Shown: piece by piece, positions 37,963 through 48,575 of the stretch | Layout of the letters: the number at the start of each line of letters is the position of its first letter | Numbering within the stretch: the stretch's first letter is position 1 | From: Idiomarina baltica OS145 | Lineage (GTDB): Bacteria; Pseudomonadota; Gammaproteobacteria; Enterobacterales; Alteromonadaceae | Assembly (NCBI RefSeq): GCF_000152885.1 | Contig: NZ_CH672408.1 | Coordinates: 107,543-171,542, forward strand | DNA length: 64,000 bases | Direction: 5' to 3' | Made by a program: the position numbers and the translations under genes | Notes under the pieces: model-generated | The model's database searches: none | The model's input: only the letters and a program-made list of their open reading frames with translations | What the model was told of the DNA's origin: nothing

Positions 37963-39765
37963 ATGAGCAAGCCCCTTAAGTTAACAGAGCTTGTATTTAG
38001 AGACGCCCATCAGTCGTTATTAGCTACGCGGCTCCGGCTCGAGGATATGCTACCTATCGCTGACAAAATCGATAAGATTGGATTTTGGTCGGTAGAGTCG
38101 TGGGGCGGTGCCACGTTCGACGCGTGTATTCGTTATTTAGGTGAAGATCCTTGGGAACGCATTCGAAAACTTAAAGAAGCGATGCCCAATACCCGCCAGC
38201 AGATGTTATTGCGTGGTCAGAATCTCTTGGGTTATCGCCATTACGCTGATGATGTCGTGCGTCGCTTCGTAGAGCGCGCGCGCGAAAACGGTGTCGACGT
38301 GTTCCGTATTTTTGATGCAATGAACGACGTGCGGAATTTGAAGACTGCAATTAAAGCGGCAAAAGACGTGGATGGCCATGCACAAGGAACCATGTCTTAC
38401 ACGGTGTCACCGGTGCACACGTTGGAAAAATGGGTGGAGATGGCACAGGAACTCGAAGACCTTGGCTGTGATTCGTTATGTATCAAAGATATGGCAGGTC
38501 TATTGCGTCCCAATGATGCATTCGAACTGGTGTCAGCGTTAAAAGAAAAGACCAATTTACCAATCGCAATGCAGTGTCATGCGACAACCGGTCTTAGTGT
38601 CGCGACTTACCAAAAATCCATTGATGCCGGTATTGATATGCTGGATACGGCTATATCGCCGATGAGTATGACCTACGGGCACTCGCCGACAGAAACGCTG
38701 GTGGCGATGACGGAAGGCTCTGATCGAGATACCGGTTTATCACTTACTGAGCTTGAGGACATAGCCAGTTATTTCCGTGATGTGCGGAAAAAATATGCTC
38801 AATTTGAAGGCTCTCTAAAAGGAGTCGACGCGCGTATCTTATTGGCGCAAGTACCTGGCGGTATGCTCACGAATATGGAAAACCAACTTAAAGAGCAGAA
38901 CGCGCTGGATAAGTTTGATCAAGTATTAGAAGAGATCCCGAAAGTACGCGAGGATCTGGGCTTCATCCCATTGGTTACGCCCACTTCGCAAATTGTCGGT
39001 ACGCAAGCGGTGCTCAATGTGCTAGGTAAAGAGCGTTATGCCAATATATCAAAGGAGACTGCGGCGGTATTAAAAGGCGAATACGGAGCCACTGCCGCAC
39101 CAGTCAACAAGGAGTTGCAACAACGTGTGCTTGAAGGCGGCGAGGCGATTACTTGCCGTCCTGCCGATCAAATTGATGATGAGCTCGAAAAGCTGACTCA
39201 AGAGCTGAATGAAAAAGCGAAAGCAGATGGTATTCGGCTGGCAGATAACGTCGTCGATGACGTGCTGACCTATGCTTTATTTCCGCAAATCGGTCTGAAG
39301 TTTTTACAGAACCGTGATAATCCCGATGCGTTTGAACCAGCGCCATCCGCGGATGAACCTAAAGCCGCTGAAAAGCCTAAGCAGAGTGCTTCGAGCGCAA
39401 GTGCCAGCAGCCCAGCGCAGGGCGGTACCGAGCATTATGATGTAGCGGTCAATGGCAAGACTTACCAAGTATCGGTTAGTGCTGCAGGTGAGCTTGAAGC
39501 TGTTCAACCTGCGCCGCAATCCAGCTCCGATGACAACGCTCCGACGGGAGAAGGTACGACTGTCGCTGCGCCTTTGGCCGGTAATATCTTCAAGGTCAAT
39601 GTCAGTGAGGGCGATGAGGTCAGTGCGGGTGATGTGCTTATCGTCATGGAAGCGATGAAAATGGAAACCGACATCAAAGCCGAGCAGGGTGGTACTGTCA
39701 GCAGTGTCCATGTTAAGGAAGGCGATGCCGTGTCGGTCGACGATGAATTGGTAACGCTGGGGTAA
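37963..39765 (+). CDS. oadA: Oxaloacetate decarboxylase alpha subunit (biotin carboxyltransferase)
   Basis: Transfers the carboxyl group of oxaloacetate to its own biotin, yielding pyruvate. It has 600 residues: the carboxyltransferase TIM barrel (about 1-290, beginning [19 protein letters not shown], with metal-site [10 protein letters not shown] near 204-213), a PYC/OADA conserved domain to about 440, an Ala/Pro/Ser-rich flexible linker (about 465-490), and a C-terminal biotinyl domain with the biotin lysine K566 in EAMKMETD. Carboxybiotin is decarboxylated by OadB with Na+ export. GAGGAG precedes the ATG; oadB follows after three bases. Confidence 0.97.
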   Translation: MSKPLKLTELVFRDAHQSLLATRLRLEDMLPIADKIDKIGFWSVESWGGATFDACIRYLGEDPWERIRKLKEAMPNTRQQMLLRGQNLLGYRHYADDVVRRFVERARENGVDVFRIFDAMNDVRNLKTAIKAAKDVDGHAQGTMSYTVSPVHTLEKWVEMAQELEDLGCDSLCIKDMAGLLRPNDAFELVSALKEKTNLPIAMQCHATTGLSVATYQKSIDAGIDMLDTAISPMSMTYGHSPTETLVAMTEGSDRDTGLSLTELEDIASYFRDVRKKYAQFEGSLKGVDARILLAQVPGGMLTNMENQLKEQNALDKFDQVLEEIPKVREDLGFIPLVTPTSQIVGTQAVLNVLGKERYANISKETAAVLKGEYGATAAPVNKELQQRVLEGGEAITCRPADQIDDELEKLTQELNEKAKADGIRLADNVVDDVLTYALFPQIGLKFLQNRDNPDAFEPAPSADEPKAAEKPKQSASSASASSPAQGGTEHYDVAVNGKTYQVSVSAAGELEAVQPAPQSSSDDNAPTGEGTTVAAPLAGNIFKVNVSEGDEVSAGDVLIVMEAMKMETDIKAEQGGTVSSVHVKEGDAVSVDDELVTLG

Positions 39766-39768
39766 TCC

Positions 39769-40896
39769 ATGGATAAGCTTACGTTGTTATGGCAAACCAC
39801 CGGATTATCAGCGATTACCGTAGGGCAAACTGCGATGATTATCGTCGGCGGTATCCTGCTGTTCTTGGCCATTGCTAAAAAGTTTGAGCCGCTGCTGTTA
39901 TTGCCTATCGGCTTTGGTGCGATATTAGCCAATATCCCTCTTGCTGGTTTTACCGAGGCGGGGGGCGTACTTTACTACGTCTACAAAGTAGGTATTGATA
40001 CCGGCATGTTCCCGCTCATTATCTTCATGGGGGTGGGGGCTTTGACCGACTTTGGTCCACTGCTTGCTAATCCAAAAATGATGCTACTGGGTGGTGCTGC
40101 GCAGTTTGGTATCTTTGCAACTTTGTTCGGTGCGATTGCACTAAACTTTGTGCCTGGCATTGAATTTTCGATGGCCGATGCTGCGGCAATATCCATTATC
40201 GGTGGCGCCGATGGACCGACAGCTATTTTCTTGGCATCACGACTCGCGCCCGACTTACTCGGAGCCATTGCTGTTGCGGCGTATTCATATATGGCACTAG
40301 TGCCTATTATACAACCGCCGATCATGCGTTTACTCACATCAGAATCCGAACGACAGATTAAGATGAAGCAACTACGGCCGGTCGGACGTCGCGAGAAGAT
40401 TTTCTTCCCTTTGGCCGTTATTTTATTGACGTTATTATTATTGCCAAGTGCAACACCGTTGGTCGGCATGTTCTGTTTAGGTAATCTGATGCGAGAGTCG
40501 GGCGTCGTTGAACGTTTAACAAAGACCACGCAGAACGATCTCATCAACATTGTGACGATTTTCTTGGGCTTAGCAGTTGGATCGAAGTTGCAAGCCGAAC
40601 AGTTCTTGAGCTTCCAAACATTAGGCATTCTAATACTTGGTGCAATTGCATTTGCGATAGGTACCGCCAGCGGCATTTTAATGGCAAAACTGATGGGGAA
40701 ATTCAGTAAAGAGCCCATCAACCCATTAATTGGGGCTGCAGGGGTGTCGGCGGTTCCAATGGCTGCCCGCGTTGTCAATAAAGTTGGATTAGACTCAAAC
40801 CAAAGTAACTTTCTGCTGATGCACGCGATGGGACCTAATGTCGCAGGCGTGTTAGGCTCTGCTGTTGCGGCGGGTATTTTACTTGCATTGGTCTAA
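39769..40896 (+). CDS. oadB: Oxaloacetate decarboxylase beta subunit (Na+ pump)
   Basis: The integral membrane subunit that decarboxylates carboxybiotin and pumps Na+ outward. It has 375 residues and about nine to eleven hydrophobic segments. The functional loop is [16 protein letters not shown] near 143-158, holding the key aspartate, and [18 protein letters not shown] near 322-339 plus [16 protein letters not shown] at the C-terminus are family blocks. It is shorter than the roughly 430-residue Klebsiella type but similar to the shorter forms in Vibrio-like bacteria. It completes the oadGAB operon. Confidence 0.97.
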   Translation: MDKLTLLWQTTGLSAITVGQTAMIIVGGILLFLAIAKKFEPLLLLPIGFGAILANIPLAGFTEAGGVLYYVYKVGIDTGMFPLIIFMGVGALTDFGPLLANPKMMLLGGAAQFGIFATLFGAIALNFVPGIEFSMADAAAISIIGGADGPTAIFLASRLAPDLLGAIAVAAYSYMALVPIIQPPIMRLLTSESERQIKMKQLRPVGRREKIFFPLAVILLTLLLLPSATPLVGMFCLGNLMRESGVVERLTKTTQNDLINIVTIFLGLAVGSKLQAEQFLSFQTLGILILGAIAFAIGTASGILMAKLMGKFSKEPINPLIGAAGVSAVPMAARVVNKVGLDSNQSNFLLMHAMGPNVAGVLGSAVAAGILLALV

Positions 40897-40915
40897 CGTC
40901 TGAGATTGATGTGGC

Positions 40916-41098
40916 TTACAGGTTACCTCGACCCGTAAGCCACATCATGACTGTGTAAAACACTGCAATCACTGCGCTAACAACGACAATATAAATGAAT
41001 CCTTTCTGTCCTTGTTTTAAAGTCCAACCGTGAGCCTTTAAGTAAACCAACCAAAGCAAACTCAAAACAAGCGGAATGATGAACATAAAGCGAATCAT
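40916..41098 (-). CDS. Small membrane protein coupled to the hybrid kinase
   Basis: A 60-residue protein that I do not recognise. It has two hydrophobic segments (about 3-20 and 34-54) separated by a short basic loop ([14 protein letters not shown]), so both termini should lie on the same side of the inner membrane. Its ATG overlaps the stop codon of the histidine kinase gene (ATGA, four bases), a strong sign that it is a real, translationally coupled gene. Position suggests a role with the kinase, perhaps as a membrane adapter; this is inference only. Confidence 0.7.
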   Translation of the reverse strand: MIRFMFIIPLVLSLLWLVYLKAHGWTLKQGQKGFIYIVVVSAVIAVFYTVMMWLTGRGNL

Positions 41099-43701
41099 GA
41101 TTGCTCCTGTTGTTGATGTTGATAAATCGCCGCTAGATCATTGGCTGCTTGGTGCGCATGGTTTAATGATTTTTCTAACCCAGTAATAGTGTCGGCAACT
41201 TTATCTATATTACCCGCTGCCATATGCTTTTCTAAGTCCGCAGCTCGCGTCTGCAACGCTTCTAATCCTAAGTTGGCGGCAGCACCTTTTAGCGAGTGAA
41301 AATAGCGACGAGCGCTTTCATGTTGTCCGCGTGTAATGAAATCAGACACTTTCATGGCGCTGTTCTGATACTCATTAAACAATTGCTCAACAAGACGAAG
41401 GTATAAGGGAACATTGTGCTGTAATCGAGCAAGTGCTTGTTCGAACTGAATACCTTTTACCTGCGGATAACGAATTCGCTTTTCATCTGCTTGGGCGTGT
41501 TCTGATGCTTCTTCTAAATCGGCTGGTTGTGTCGGCTCATCTTCATAATGACCGGGCACACACCACTTAATAATTGCCTTAATTAATTGCTTTTCATCGA
41601 TCGGCTTAGCAATGTGCCCTTGCATGCCCGCAGAGAGTGAACGCTCTTCGTCACCACTCATGGCGTTAGCTGTCATCGCGAGGATCGGGAGCTGTTTGTA
41701 GTCATAGTAAGAGCGTATTTTTTTGGCGGCAGTAAGGCCATCCATGACCGGCATCTGAATATCCATTAACACCAATGCGTACTGTTTTTGTTCGATGGCG
41801 TCTAATGCTGCCTGCCCATGTTCGGCGATATCAACTTTAAAACCTTGGCTTTTCAGTAGCTCAAGCGCCACCTGCTGGTTAATCTCATTATCCTCAACCA
41901 GTAGGATAGGGGCGCCTTGAATCGCATCGGGTAGGTTGGTCGCCGGAGCGTCTTTTGATGATATGCTATCGTCTCGTTTATATAACGTGGTGGCGAGACT
42001 ATGACCGAGTGTGGTTGCTGTAAAAGGCTTCGAGAGAATATCGGATATTCCAGCTGCGGCTGCCTGCTCACTCATCTCTTCAGCATAATATCCGGTCGCT
42101 AGAATCATCTTAGGCGCCTCGCTAGCGAGTGATTGATACACACGTTGGCACAACGATAGACCGTCCATTCCTGGCAGACGCCAATCCACTAGTAGTACAT
42201 CGTAGGGTTCTAGATCTTCGCGTAGAATATCGAGCGCCTGTTCGGCTGTTCTGCAAACACGGACATCGACTTGGTAGCTGCGCAGCATTTCTTGAATCAT
42301 TTCACGCGTGCTCAGGTTGTCATCAATGGCGAGTACTCGCTTGCCACGTAACTTTTGGATCAAGTATTGGTGGTGTGAGTCGTCTTGCTCAGGTTGCATC
42401 GGCAAGGTTAACTCAATATAAAACGTGGAGCCTTGACCCACACCGCTAGTAACGCCAATATCGCCACCCATGAGTTGGATTAACCGGCGTGAAATCGCTA
42501 AACCCAGCCCCGTACCACCATATTTGCGCGTCGTTGAGGAGTCCGCTTGCGTGAACGCTTTAAACAGGTTTGCACGTTGTTCTTCGTCCATCCCAATACC
42601 TGTATCGGTGACGGATATGCGTAACCAGACTTTATCGGTATTTTTATCGAGCAACGTAACGGCAACATTGATCTCGCCATCTTCGGTGAATTTAATAGCG
42701 TTGCTAACTAAATTGACTAATACCTGATTCAAGCGCAAAGGGTCGCCAAATAGTCGGGTCGGAATATTGGCGGGTAGGTTGATGATAAACTCAAGATCCT
42801 TGTCATATGCTTTGTAGGCAAACATGTCCGCTAAAGAGGTCAGAACGTCTTGTAGATCAAAAGGAATACGTTCGATACTGAGCTTGCCTGCGTCAATTTT
42901 TGAGAAATCTAAAATATCGTTGATCACGCCAAGCAGCGCTTGCGACGATGAGTCGATTACTTTTATATAGCGCTTTTGTTTTTCTGATAACTGCGTTTTT
43001 AGGCAAAGGTTGGCCATGCCTACAATGGCGTTAATGGGCGTTCTAATTTCATGGCTCATGTTGGCAAGAAACTCGCCTTTGGCAACATTCGCTTGCTCTG
43101 CTGACTCCTTCGCTTGCTCCATTTGCTCTGCAACCGACTTAATTGACGAAATATCGTAGTAACTACCGATGATGCCGATGACATTTTTTTGGTCGTCATA
43201 GAGAGGGACGCTGGAGTGCTCTATATAGCGTGTGTTATTTGCTAAATTCAACTCAATTTCCGCATTGCATGACGCTAGGCCGTGCTCGAGCGTGAGACGG
43301 TCACGCTCCTGCAGTATGGGGTTTTTCGCCAACCATGCTAATTGGTCATCACGCTTTCCTTCAAGCGCTTCAGTGCTGCATTGAATATCGCGCAGAAAAG
43401 CATCATTGCCACCAAGAAACTCTAAATCGCTATTGCGCCAATAGACACGCGTTGGTAGATCGTTAAACACCTGTTGCAAAAGTTGTTGTGAACTTGCGGT
43501 TAGAAAAGGTTGGCGCAGCGGTGATGTCAGCGATGTCTGACGCGTCCAAGTGTAGATGACGGTGCCTGCTATTAATCCAACAACAACCGAAGTCAGTAAT
43601 ACGTAATCACTAAACGGTGCGGGTAAAATCAGATAGCTAATGATGCTAATGAGTTGAAAGGCAATAAAGCCTATTTGAAACCGTGTCCAGAATGTTGTCA
43701 T
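41095..43701 (-). CDS. Hybrid sensor histidine kinase with two receivers and HPt
   Basis: An 868-residue membrane sensor. Two transmembrane helices (about 8-26 and 33-52) leave almost no periplasmic loop, so sensing is probably in the membrane or through the PAS domain (about 72-190). HisKA follows with phospho-acceptor H217 in NMSHEIRTP, then the HATPase domain ([25 protein letters not shown]), a first receiver ([10 protein letters not shown]), a second receiver ([10 protein letters not shown]) and a C-terminal HPt domain ([13 protein letters not shown] near 785). All phosphorelay residues are intact. No output regulator gene is adjacent. The layout resembles BarA/ArcB-like kinases, but it lacks the periplasmic domain of BarA. 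Stimulus unknown. Confidence 0.92.
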   Translation of the reverse strand: MTTFWTRFQIGFIAFQLISIISYLILPAPFSDYVLLTSVVVGLIAGTVIYTWTRQTSLTSPLRQPFLTASSQQLLQQVFNDLPTRVYWRNSDLEFLGGNDAFLRDIQCSTEALEGKRDDQLAWLAKNPILQERDRLTLEHGLASCNAEIELNLANNTRYIEHSSVPLYDDQKNVIGIIGSYYDISSIKSVAEQMEQAKESAEQANVAKGEFLANMSHEIRTPINAIVGMANLCLKTQLSEKQKRYIKVIDSSSQALLGVINDILDFSKIDAGKLSIERIPFDLQDVLTSLADMFAYKAYDKDLEFIINLPANIPTRLFGDPLRLNQVLVNLVSNAIKFTEDGEINVAVTLLDKNTDKVWLRISVTDTGIGMDEEQRANLFKAFTQADSSTTRKYGGTGLGLAISRRLIQLMGGDIGVTSGVGQGSTFYIELTLPMQPEQDDSHHQYLIQKLRGKRVLAIDDNLSTREMIQEMLRSYQVDVRVCRTAEQALDILREDLEPYDVLLVDWRLPGMDGLSLCQRVYQSLASEAPKMILATGYYAEEMSEQAAAAGISDILSKPFTATTLGHSLATTLYKRDDSISSKDAPATNLPDAIQGAPILLVEDNEINQQVALELLKSQGFKVDIAEHGQAALDAIEQKQYALVLMDIQMPVMDGLTAAKKIRSYYDYKQLPILAMTANAMSGDEERSLSAGMQGHIAKPIDEKQLIKAIIKWCVPGHYEDEPTQPADLEEASEHAQADEKRIRYPQVKGIQFEQALARLQHNVPLYLRLVEQLFNEYQNSAMKVSDFITRGQHESARRYFHSLKGAAANLGLEALQTRAADLEKHMAAGNIDKVADTITGLEKSLNHAHQAANDLAAIYQHQQQEQS

Positions 43702-43824
43702 TCGCCACTTGCCAAACGCTGTGAAATAAAAAGGTGCTTGTTAAGTGTGCCATGACATCGCCTTAACGCCAAGTTTATTAAGCCAATCATGGACGTGTGA
43801 AGTAAATCTAAGTAAGCTAACCGC

Positions 43825-45465
43825 ATGCGTCAAAAAAAGGTAGTATCGGAGTCCCTTTTGCAAACTCAATTCGAACGAAAAATCACCGAGCTCACAGAAA
43901 ACCACTCATCTGCTATTTGGGAAGGTATTCATCGTGGCATCGAGCGTGAAGCTTTACGCGTATTAGAAAATGGTACGCTGGCACCCACGGATCATCCAGA
44001 AGCACTCGGTAAAACGCTCACGCACGACACCATTACGACGGATTACTCAGAAAATCTATTGGAGTTTATCACACCCGTTGCTGAATCTATTCGCACGACT
44101 TTGTCGCAACTTAAGGACATTCATACTCATACCTTTCAGTCGCTCGGTGATGAGTTGCTGTGGCCGTTGAGTATGCCGTGTTATATTGGCTCGGATAAAG
44201 ATATTAGGGTTGCCAAATTTGGCGATTCACATTCTGGACGGATGAAGTCTTTATACCGCGTGGGCTTGACCCACCGCTACGGTGCAACCATGCAGATTAT
44301 TTCTGGCGTGCATTTTAACTTCTCTGTGCCAGAAGCATTGTGGACAGCAATCGCTAAAGATGAACAGATTGAAGATAACGCCGCATTTCGTTCGGAAAAG
44401 TACTTTGCATTGATTCGAAACTATAAACGTTTATCGTGGGTTATCCCATTTTTGTTCGGTGCTTCACCGGCACTCTGCGAGTCCTTTTTTACACAGACCC
44501 AAACAGAGAGTAAGTTAACCGAATGGGACTTCGCTAAACTGGGTAAAGGTACCTGCTATTTGCCTTACGGCACTTCGCTGCGCATGAGTGATCTGGGTTA
44601 CACCAATAAAGAGCAAGCCAGTTTAAAAATCACCTACAACAACTTAGACGAGTATGTTGCAGGCTTACGTCGTGCTATTACAACACCATCGCAAAACTTT
44701 AAATCCATTGGTGTTAAAGAGGCGGGTGAGTACCGTCAGTTGAACAGTAATATTTTGCAAATTGAAAATGAGTTTTACTCGCCTATTCGACCAAAGCGCA
44801 CGGCAAAAGGTGGTGAAACACCGACACAAGCACTTGAGCGCGGTGGGGTCGAGTATATTGAAGTTCGCGCATTGGATGTAAACCCATTTAGTGAAGTGGG
44901 TATTACCGCGCAACAAATAAAATTCTTGGATCTGTTGCTGCTCTACTGTCTGCTGTCAGAAAGCGCGCCAATGGATTGGGATGCCCAACAAGAAACAGAC
45001 CAGAACTTTAACAAAGTAGTGATGCAAGGACGTAATCCATCGCTGAGTTTGAGGCAAAATGGGCATGATCGCCTGATGACTGATTGGCTTGAAGAACTCT
45101 TTGCCGAACTTGCTGCTTTAGCGCGTACGATGGATTTGTCTCCACACTCTGAGTCTGGGTATGTTGAAGCTATCGAGTCGCTATATCCCTGTGTCCTGAA
45201 TCCTGAGCTTACTTTGTCGGGGCAAGTACTGGAGATATTGCGTAGCAACAATTGGGACGCAAGTCGACTTGGAAAAGAGCTAGCGCTTAAATATAAGCGG
45301 ATGTTCAGTGAAGCCTCGTATGAATTTTTTACTAAAAACGACTTTTTACAATGGAAGCAAAGCTCGGAGAAAAAGTTTGCGGAGCGTAAAGCGTCGGATA
45401 ATGTAGTTGATTTTGATACGTTCTTGCGTGACTATTTCGAAAAAGCGAAGTGTTCAGGGCGTTAG
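43825..45465 (+). CDS. gshA: Glutamate-cysteine ligase
   Basis: Makes gamma-glutamylcysteine, the first step of glutathione synthesis. It has 546 residues from ATG 43825, slightly longer than E. coli GshA (518). Family marks include GIHRGIEREALRV near 31-43, DTITTDYSENLLEFITPV near 69-86, YRVGLTHRYGATMQIISGVHFNFS near 146-169, and EYIEVRALDVNPF near 343-355. ATG 43825 has no good ribosome binding site; TTG 43858, preceded by CGGAG, is a credible alternative giving 535 residues. The gene is monocistronic, and the glutathione it supports is the cofactor for frmA-fghA. Confidence 0.95.
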   Translation: MRQKKVVSESLLQTQFERKITELTENHSSAIWEGIHRGIEREALRVLENGTLAPTDHPEALGKTLTHDTITTDYSENLLEFITPVAESIRTTLSQLKDIHTHTFQSLGDELLWPLSMPCYIGSDKDIRVAKFGDSHSGRMKSLYRVGLTHRYGATMQIISGVHFNFSVPEALWTAIAKDEQIEDNAAFRSEKYFALIRNYKRLSWVIPFLFGASPALCESFFTQTQTESKLTEWDFAKLGKGTCYLPYGTSLRMSDLGYTNKEQASLKITYNNLDEYVAGLRRAITTPSQNFKSIGVKEAGEYRQLNSNILQIENEFYSPIRPKRTAKGGETPTQALERGGVEYIEVRALDVNPFSEVGITAQQIKFLDLLLLYCLLSESAPMDWDAQQETDQNFNKVVMQGRNPSLSLRQNGHDRLMTDWLEELFAELAALARTMDLSPHSESGYVEAIESLYPCVLNPELTLSGQVLEILRSNNWDASRLGKELALKYKRMFSEASYEFFTKNDFLQWKQSSEKKFAERKASDNVVDFDTFLRDYFEKAKCSGR

Positions 45466-45501
45466 TGAACTACTGAGTCTTAGTAATGCATAATAGAAAA
45501 A

Positions 45502-45525
45502 GGCGCAACGGAAAGCCGCTGCGCC
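45502..45525. repeat. Strong hairpin downstream of gshA
   Basis: GGCGCA-A-CGG, loop AAAG, CCG-C-TGCGCC forms a ten-position stem with one mismatch, 37 bases after the gshA stop. The T tract (complement of GAAAAA at 45496-45501) is on the minus-strand side only, so as a terminator it would work on minus-strand transcripts. It may still protect the 3' end of gshA mRNA. Confidence 0.55.
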
Positions 45526-45593
45526 AAACAGTTCAGGGGTGAACACAACATAACGTTTACTCTGATACGTGTGTCATTAAAAAGTTCAAAATC

Positions 45594-46229
45594 ATGCAAA
45601 AAAAATTTTATCAACGTAGCTCATTGATAGCCTCTGTCGTCTTAACGGCTGCGTTAACAGGTTGCGCGACACCCCCGCCTCAGTCACCTGAAAACATCTG
45701 TGATATTTTTGAGGAGCACAACGACTGGTATCACGCGGCCGCTGATGCCCGCGAACGTTGGGGAGTGCCCATCCATGTTCCCATGGCGATGATGTACCAA
45801 GAAAGCTCCTTTAAACATGATGCTGTGCCACCGCGGTACTATTTTCTTGGCTTTATACCCTGGGGTCGGGTGAGCTCGGCATATGGTTACTCGCAAGCCA
45901 AGGATATGACGTGGGAAGATTACCAACGCGAAACGGGAAACGGTTGGGCGAGCAGAAGCGACTTTGAGGATGCAGTCGATTTTATGGGATGGTTTATCTA
46001 TAAGAGCTATGAAATCAACGGCGTGTCGAAGTGGGATGCTTATGCGCAGTATTTGAATTACCACGAGGGGTGGGGGGGATATGCTCGTAAAACCTACCTC
46101 AGTAAGCCTTGGCTCGTGAAAGTATCAAAACAAGTGAAAAGTCGTTCACTGCGATACGCTACGCAACTCAAAACCTGTGAGGACGATCTGAAACATGGTT
46201 GGCTGTATAACTTGTTTTTTGACTGGTAA
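45594..46229 (+). CDS. Lytic-transglycosylase-like lipoprotein
   Basis: A 211-residue lipoprotein. The signal peptide has a lipobox LTGC, so the mature protein starts at C23, followed by a Pro-rich linker. The block PIHVPMAMMYQESSFKHDA (near 58-76) resembles the SLT-type transglycosylase catalytic motif with its glutamate, and GYSQAKDMTWEDYQ and AYAQYLNYHEGWGGYARKTY also fit an SLT-like lysozyme fold. It probably acts on, or binds, peptidoglycan from the outer or inner membrane leaflet. Catalysis is inferred from the ES motif only. It starts 128 bases after gshA and converges on yfjD. Confidence 0.8.
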   Translation: MQKKFYQRSSLIASVVLTAALTGCATPPPQSPENICDIFEEHNDWYHAAADARERWGVPIHVPMAMMYQESSFKHDAVPPRYYFLGFIPWGRVSSAYGYSQAKDMTWEDYQRETGNGWASRSDFEDAVDFMGWFIYKSYEINGVSKWDAYAQYLNYHEGWGGYARKTYLSKPWLVKVSKQVKSRSLRYATQLKTCEDDLKHGWLYNLFFDW

Positions 46230-46252
46230 GCGTCACATACTAGCCAGCGGCA

Positions 46253-47551
46253 TTATTCACCGCTGGCCGAACTAGGTTCTTTAAAGTGCTGAGGTAAAAC
46301 GCGCACTTGTTTAATCATCGTGTCACCGACTTCAATGAGTTCCACCGGGTAACCGCCTAGTCGTAGACTCAGTCGTGCATGGGGAATGTCTCCGAACTGT
46401 TCTATCACCAATCCACTGAGCGTTTTCGGGCCATCCGTAGGAAAGTGCCAATTCATTTCTTTGTTAAGCTCACGAAGGTTCGCAGCTCCCTCAACTAGAT
46501 AGCTACCGTCAGGCTGGGCAACGGCTGTTTCGCTCGGTTGCGGTGCCATCGATGTGGTAAAGTCACCGACAATCTCTTCCAGAATATCTTCGAGAGTAAC
46601 GAGTCCCTGAATATCGCCATACTCGTCAACGACCAAGCCAATACGTTCTTTGCGGTGCTGAAACTTAAGTAGCTGTACGTTAAGCGGTGTGCCTTCGGGA
46701 ATAAAGTAAATATCCCGTGCTGCACGAACGAGTGTCGCTTTATCGGCTTCAAATTGGTTTTTGGTCATGAGACGCATGACATCGCGTGCGTGTAAAAATC
46801 CCACGGCATCATCGATATCGTTGCGGTATAGCAGTACTCGGGTGTGTTGCGCATGCTCGATTTTCTTAATGATCCGAGACCAGTCATCGTTGATGTCAAT
46901 ACCAACGATTTCGTTGCGTGGAATCATGACATCTTCGACGGTTACCTTTTCCAAGTCTAAGATGCTCAAAAGCATCTCTTGGTGAGATGCTGGAATCATG
47001 TTTCCTGCCTCGTTCACCACCGCACGAAGCTCCTCGGAGTTGAGTGCATCACCAACTTGTGCGCGTTTAGGGTCAACGCCTAATATTCGCATAAATGTGT
47101 TGGTAATAAAGTTTACACTGGTCACGAAAGGATACATGCCAATAAGTAGCGGTCGCAAAATCAGAGAGCTGGGGAATGCGATTCGTTCAGGATGTAAAGC
47201 TGCAATAGTTTTTGGTGTCACTTCCGCAAAAATTAATATGATCAGCGTAAGTGCAAGCGTTGCGATGACAATACCTGCATCCCCAAACCAACGAATACAT
47301 AAAATAGTGGCAATGGAGGAAGCCGCGATATTCACCAAGTTATTACCAATCAGGATCAGGCCGATTAACCGGTCAGGGCGCTCCAGCAGGAACTGCACTC
47401 GACGTGCGCCATGATGATTGTTTTGCACCAGATGCCTTAACCGATAGCGGTTGATCGACATCATGCCCGTTTCCGAGCCGGAAAAATATGCAGAAAGAGC
47501 GATGAGAACTACGAGTATTACGAGTAACATACTCGTCGATATATCGTCCAA
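46253..47551 (-). CDS. yfjD: YfjD-type CNNM/CorC-family membrane protein
   Basis: A 432-residue inner-membrane protein: DUF21/CNNM transmembrane domain (about 1-185, with SAYFSGSETGMMSINRYRLRHL and FAEVTPKTIAALHPERIA), a CBS-pair domain (about 205-335, GLVVDEYGDIQGLVTLEDILEEIVGDF) and a C-terminal CorC_HlyC domain. Relatives are implicated in magnesium or divalent-metal homeostasis. The sequence runs closely parallel to E. coli YfjD. Start is TTG 47549-47551, with GAGGG about eight bases upstream. The yfjD-ypjD order divergent from ffh is the E. coli arrangement. Confidence 0.93.
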   Translation of the reverse strand: MDDISTSMLLVILVVLIALSAYFSGSETGMMSINRYRLRHLVQNNHHGARRVQFLLERPDRLIGLILIGNNLVNIAASSIATILCIRWFGDAGIVIATLALTLIILIFAEVTPKTIAALHPERIAFPSSLILRPLLIGMYPFVTSVNFITNTFMRILGVDPKRAQVGDALNSEELRAVVNEAGNMIPASHQEMLLSILDLEKVTVEDVMIPRNEIVGIDINDDWSRIIKKIEHAQHTRVLLYRNDIDDAVGFLHARDVMRLMTKNQFEADKATLVRAARDIYFIPEGTPLNVQLLKFQHRKERIGLVVDEYGDIQGLVTLEDILEEIVGDFTTSMAPQPSETAVAQPDGSYLVEGAANLRELNKEMNWHFPTDGPKTLSGLVIEQFGDIPHARLSLRLGGYPVELIEVGDTMIKQVRVLPQHFKEPSSASGE

Positions 47552-47620
47552 ACTTACTACCCTCTTAGTCGTTGCGAATCTGACAATTTAGTGTTTTCAG
47601 CCATTAAGTCAAGCTTAGAC

Positions 47621-48418
47621 TTAACTGAGAATGATATCTTTGACAAAGCGACTGCCAAAATACCCTAATGTAAGTAGGACTGTTCCTAAAATACTTAATA
47701 CCATCACTGGTTTGCCTCGTAATCCTGTCGCCTTATGCGCCACATAAGTTACGATATAAACGAGCGCTGCAGCCATCGCAAGAATCGTTTTATGGGCTTG
47801 GTTTTGTGCGAACATATCGTCTAGAAAAGCAAAGCCTGATGCAATTGCGAGAATCAATAATAGAGTTCCCGCGGACAGCAACCTAAAGAAATAGCGTTCT
47901 ATATTCATTAACGGTGGAAGCTGTTTAAACAGGCCACTGGTTTTTTTGGTTTTAAGTAAATAGTTAATATAGCTGGCTTGAATCGCGTACAACGTGGCTA
48001 GGGCGAGTACCCCATACGCGACTAATGAAAGGACAATGTGAATAACCAGTCCATGCCCAAAACCAATATAAGCGCCAAGATCCGCTGGTGTTAGTACGAG
48101 CAACAGGGCTGAAAGGGCCGCAAACAAATAGATAACGGGTTTAAGTAACAAACTATTGGATTGTTTGACACGGAACAGCGACAACAACGCAATCAGCCAA
48201 GCAACAATCGATAAACTAGAAGATACGTTTAGGTGATCGAATTCATCGCTGGCTAAGCGCATGTAAATTAAGCCGCCATGGCAGATTAATGCCAAAATAG
48301 CTGATACCCAACTAACGATAGTGAGCGGAGAACGTGGTCTGAAAACCTGTTGCAGCATAAATAGCGCACTGGCGACATAAAGCACGAGTGTCGCACTGAG
48401 TAATGCGGAAATAAGCAC
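47621..48418 (-). CDS. ypjD: YpjD, CcsA/HemX-like inner-membrane protein
   Basis: A 265-residue protein with about eight transmembrane segments and a CcsA-type cytochrome c assembly domain (FGHGLVIHIVLSLVAYGVLALATLYAIQASYINYLLK near 123-159, and conserved histidines near 126 and 130). CcsA-like proteins handle haem, but YpjD has no settled function. It lies divergent from ffh, with yfjD downstream in the same direction; the synteny with E. coli and most gammaproteobacteria supports the name. Confidence 0.92.
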   Translation of the reverse strand: MLISALLSATLVLYVASALFMLQQVFRPRSPLTIVSWVSAILALICHGGLIYMRLASDEFDHLNVSSSLSIVAWLIALLSLFRVKQSNSLLLKPVIYLFAALSALLLVLTPADLGAYIGFGHGLVIHIVLSLVAYGVLALATLYAIQASYINYLLKTKKTSGLFKQLPPLMNIERYFFRLLSAGTLLLILAIASGFAFLDDMFAQNQAHKTILAMAAALVYIVTYVAHKATGLRGKPVMVLSILGTVLLTLGYFGSRFVKDIILS

Positions 48419-48505
48419 TGCGGTTGCTTCCCTAGTTTAACTAAAGTACGAATGAGTATACGCCCTTGATTAATTAAACCCAAGCGCTCTAAGGGCGAAA
48501 CTTTG

Positions 48506-48534
48506 TTGGTTTTCAGATATACTATCCCCATAAT
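48506..48534 (+). promoter_or_regulatory. Candidate ffh promoter
   Basis: TTGGTT (48506-48511), a 17-base spacer and CATAAT (48529-48534), 41 bases upstream of the ffh start codon. The -35 box is weak; the -10 box matches consensus in five of six positions. Confidence 0.45.
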
Positions 48535-48575
48535 ATAAATTAGCTCGTTTTGCGACAACAGAAGAGATCGCGGTT

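Noticed and set aside
39304-39711. Minus-strand frame of 135 codons inside oadA
   Set aside because: Antisense to the linker and biotinyl domain, low-complexity shadow.
39504-39932. Minus-strand frame of 142 codons across the oadA-oadB junction
   Set aside because: Antisense to the biotinyl domain and OadB start; no motif or start signal.
39981-40778. Minus-strand frame of 265 codons inside oadB
   Set aside because: Antisense to a certain gene, no ribosome binding site, composition typical of a shadow frame of a hydrophobic protein.
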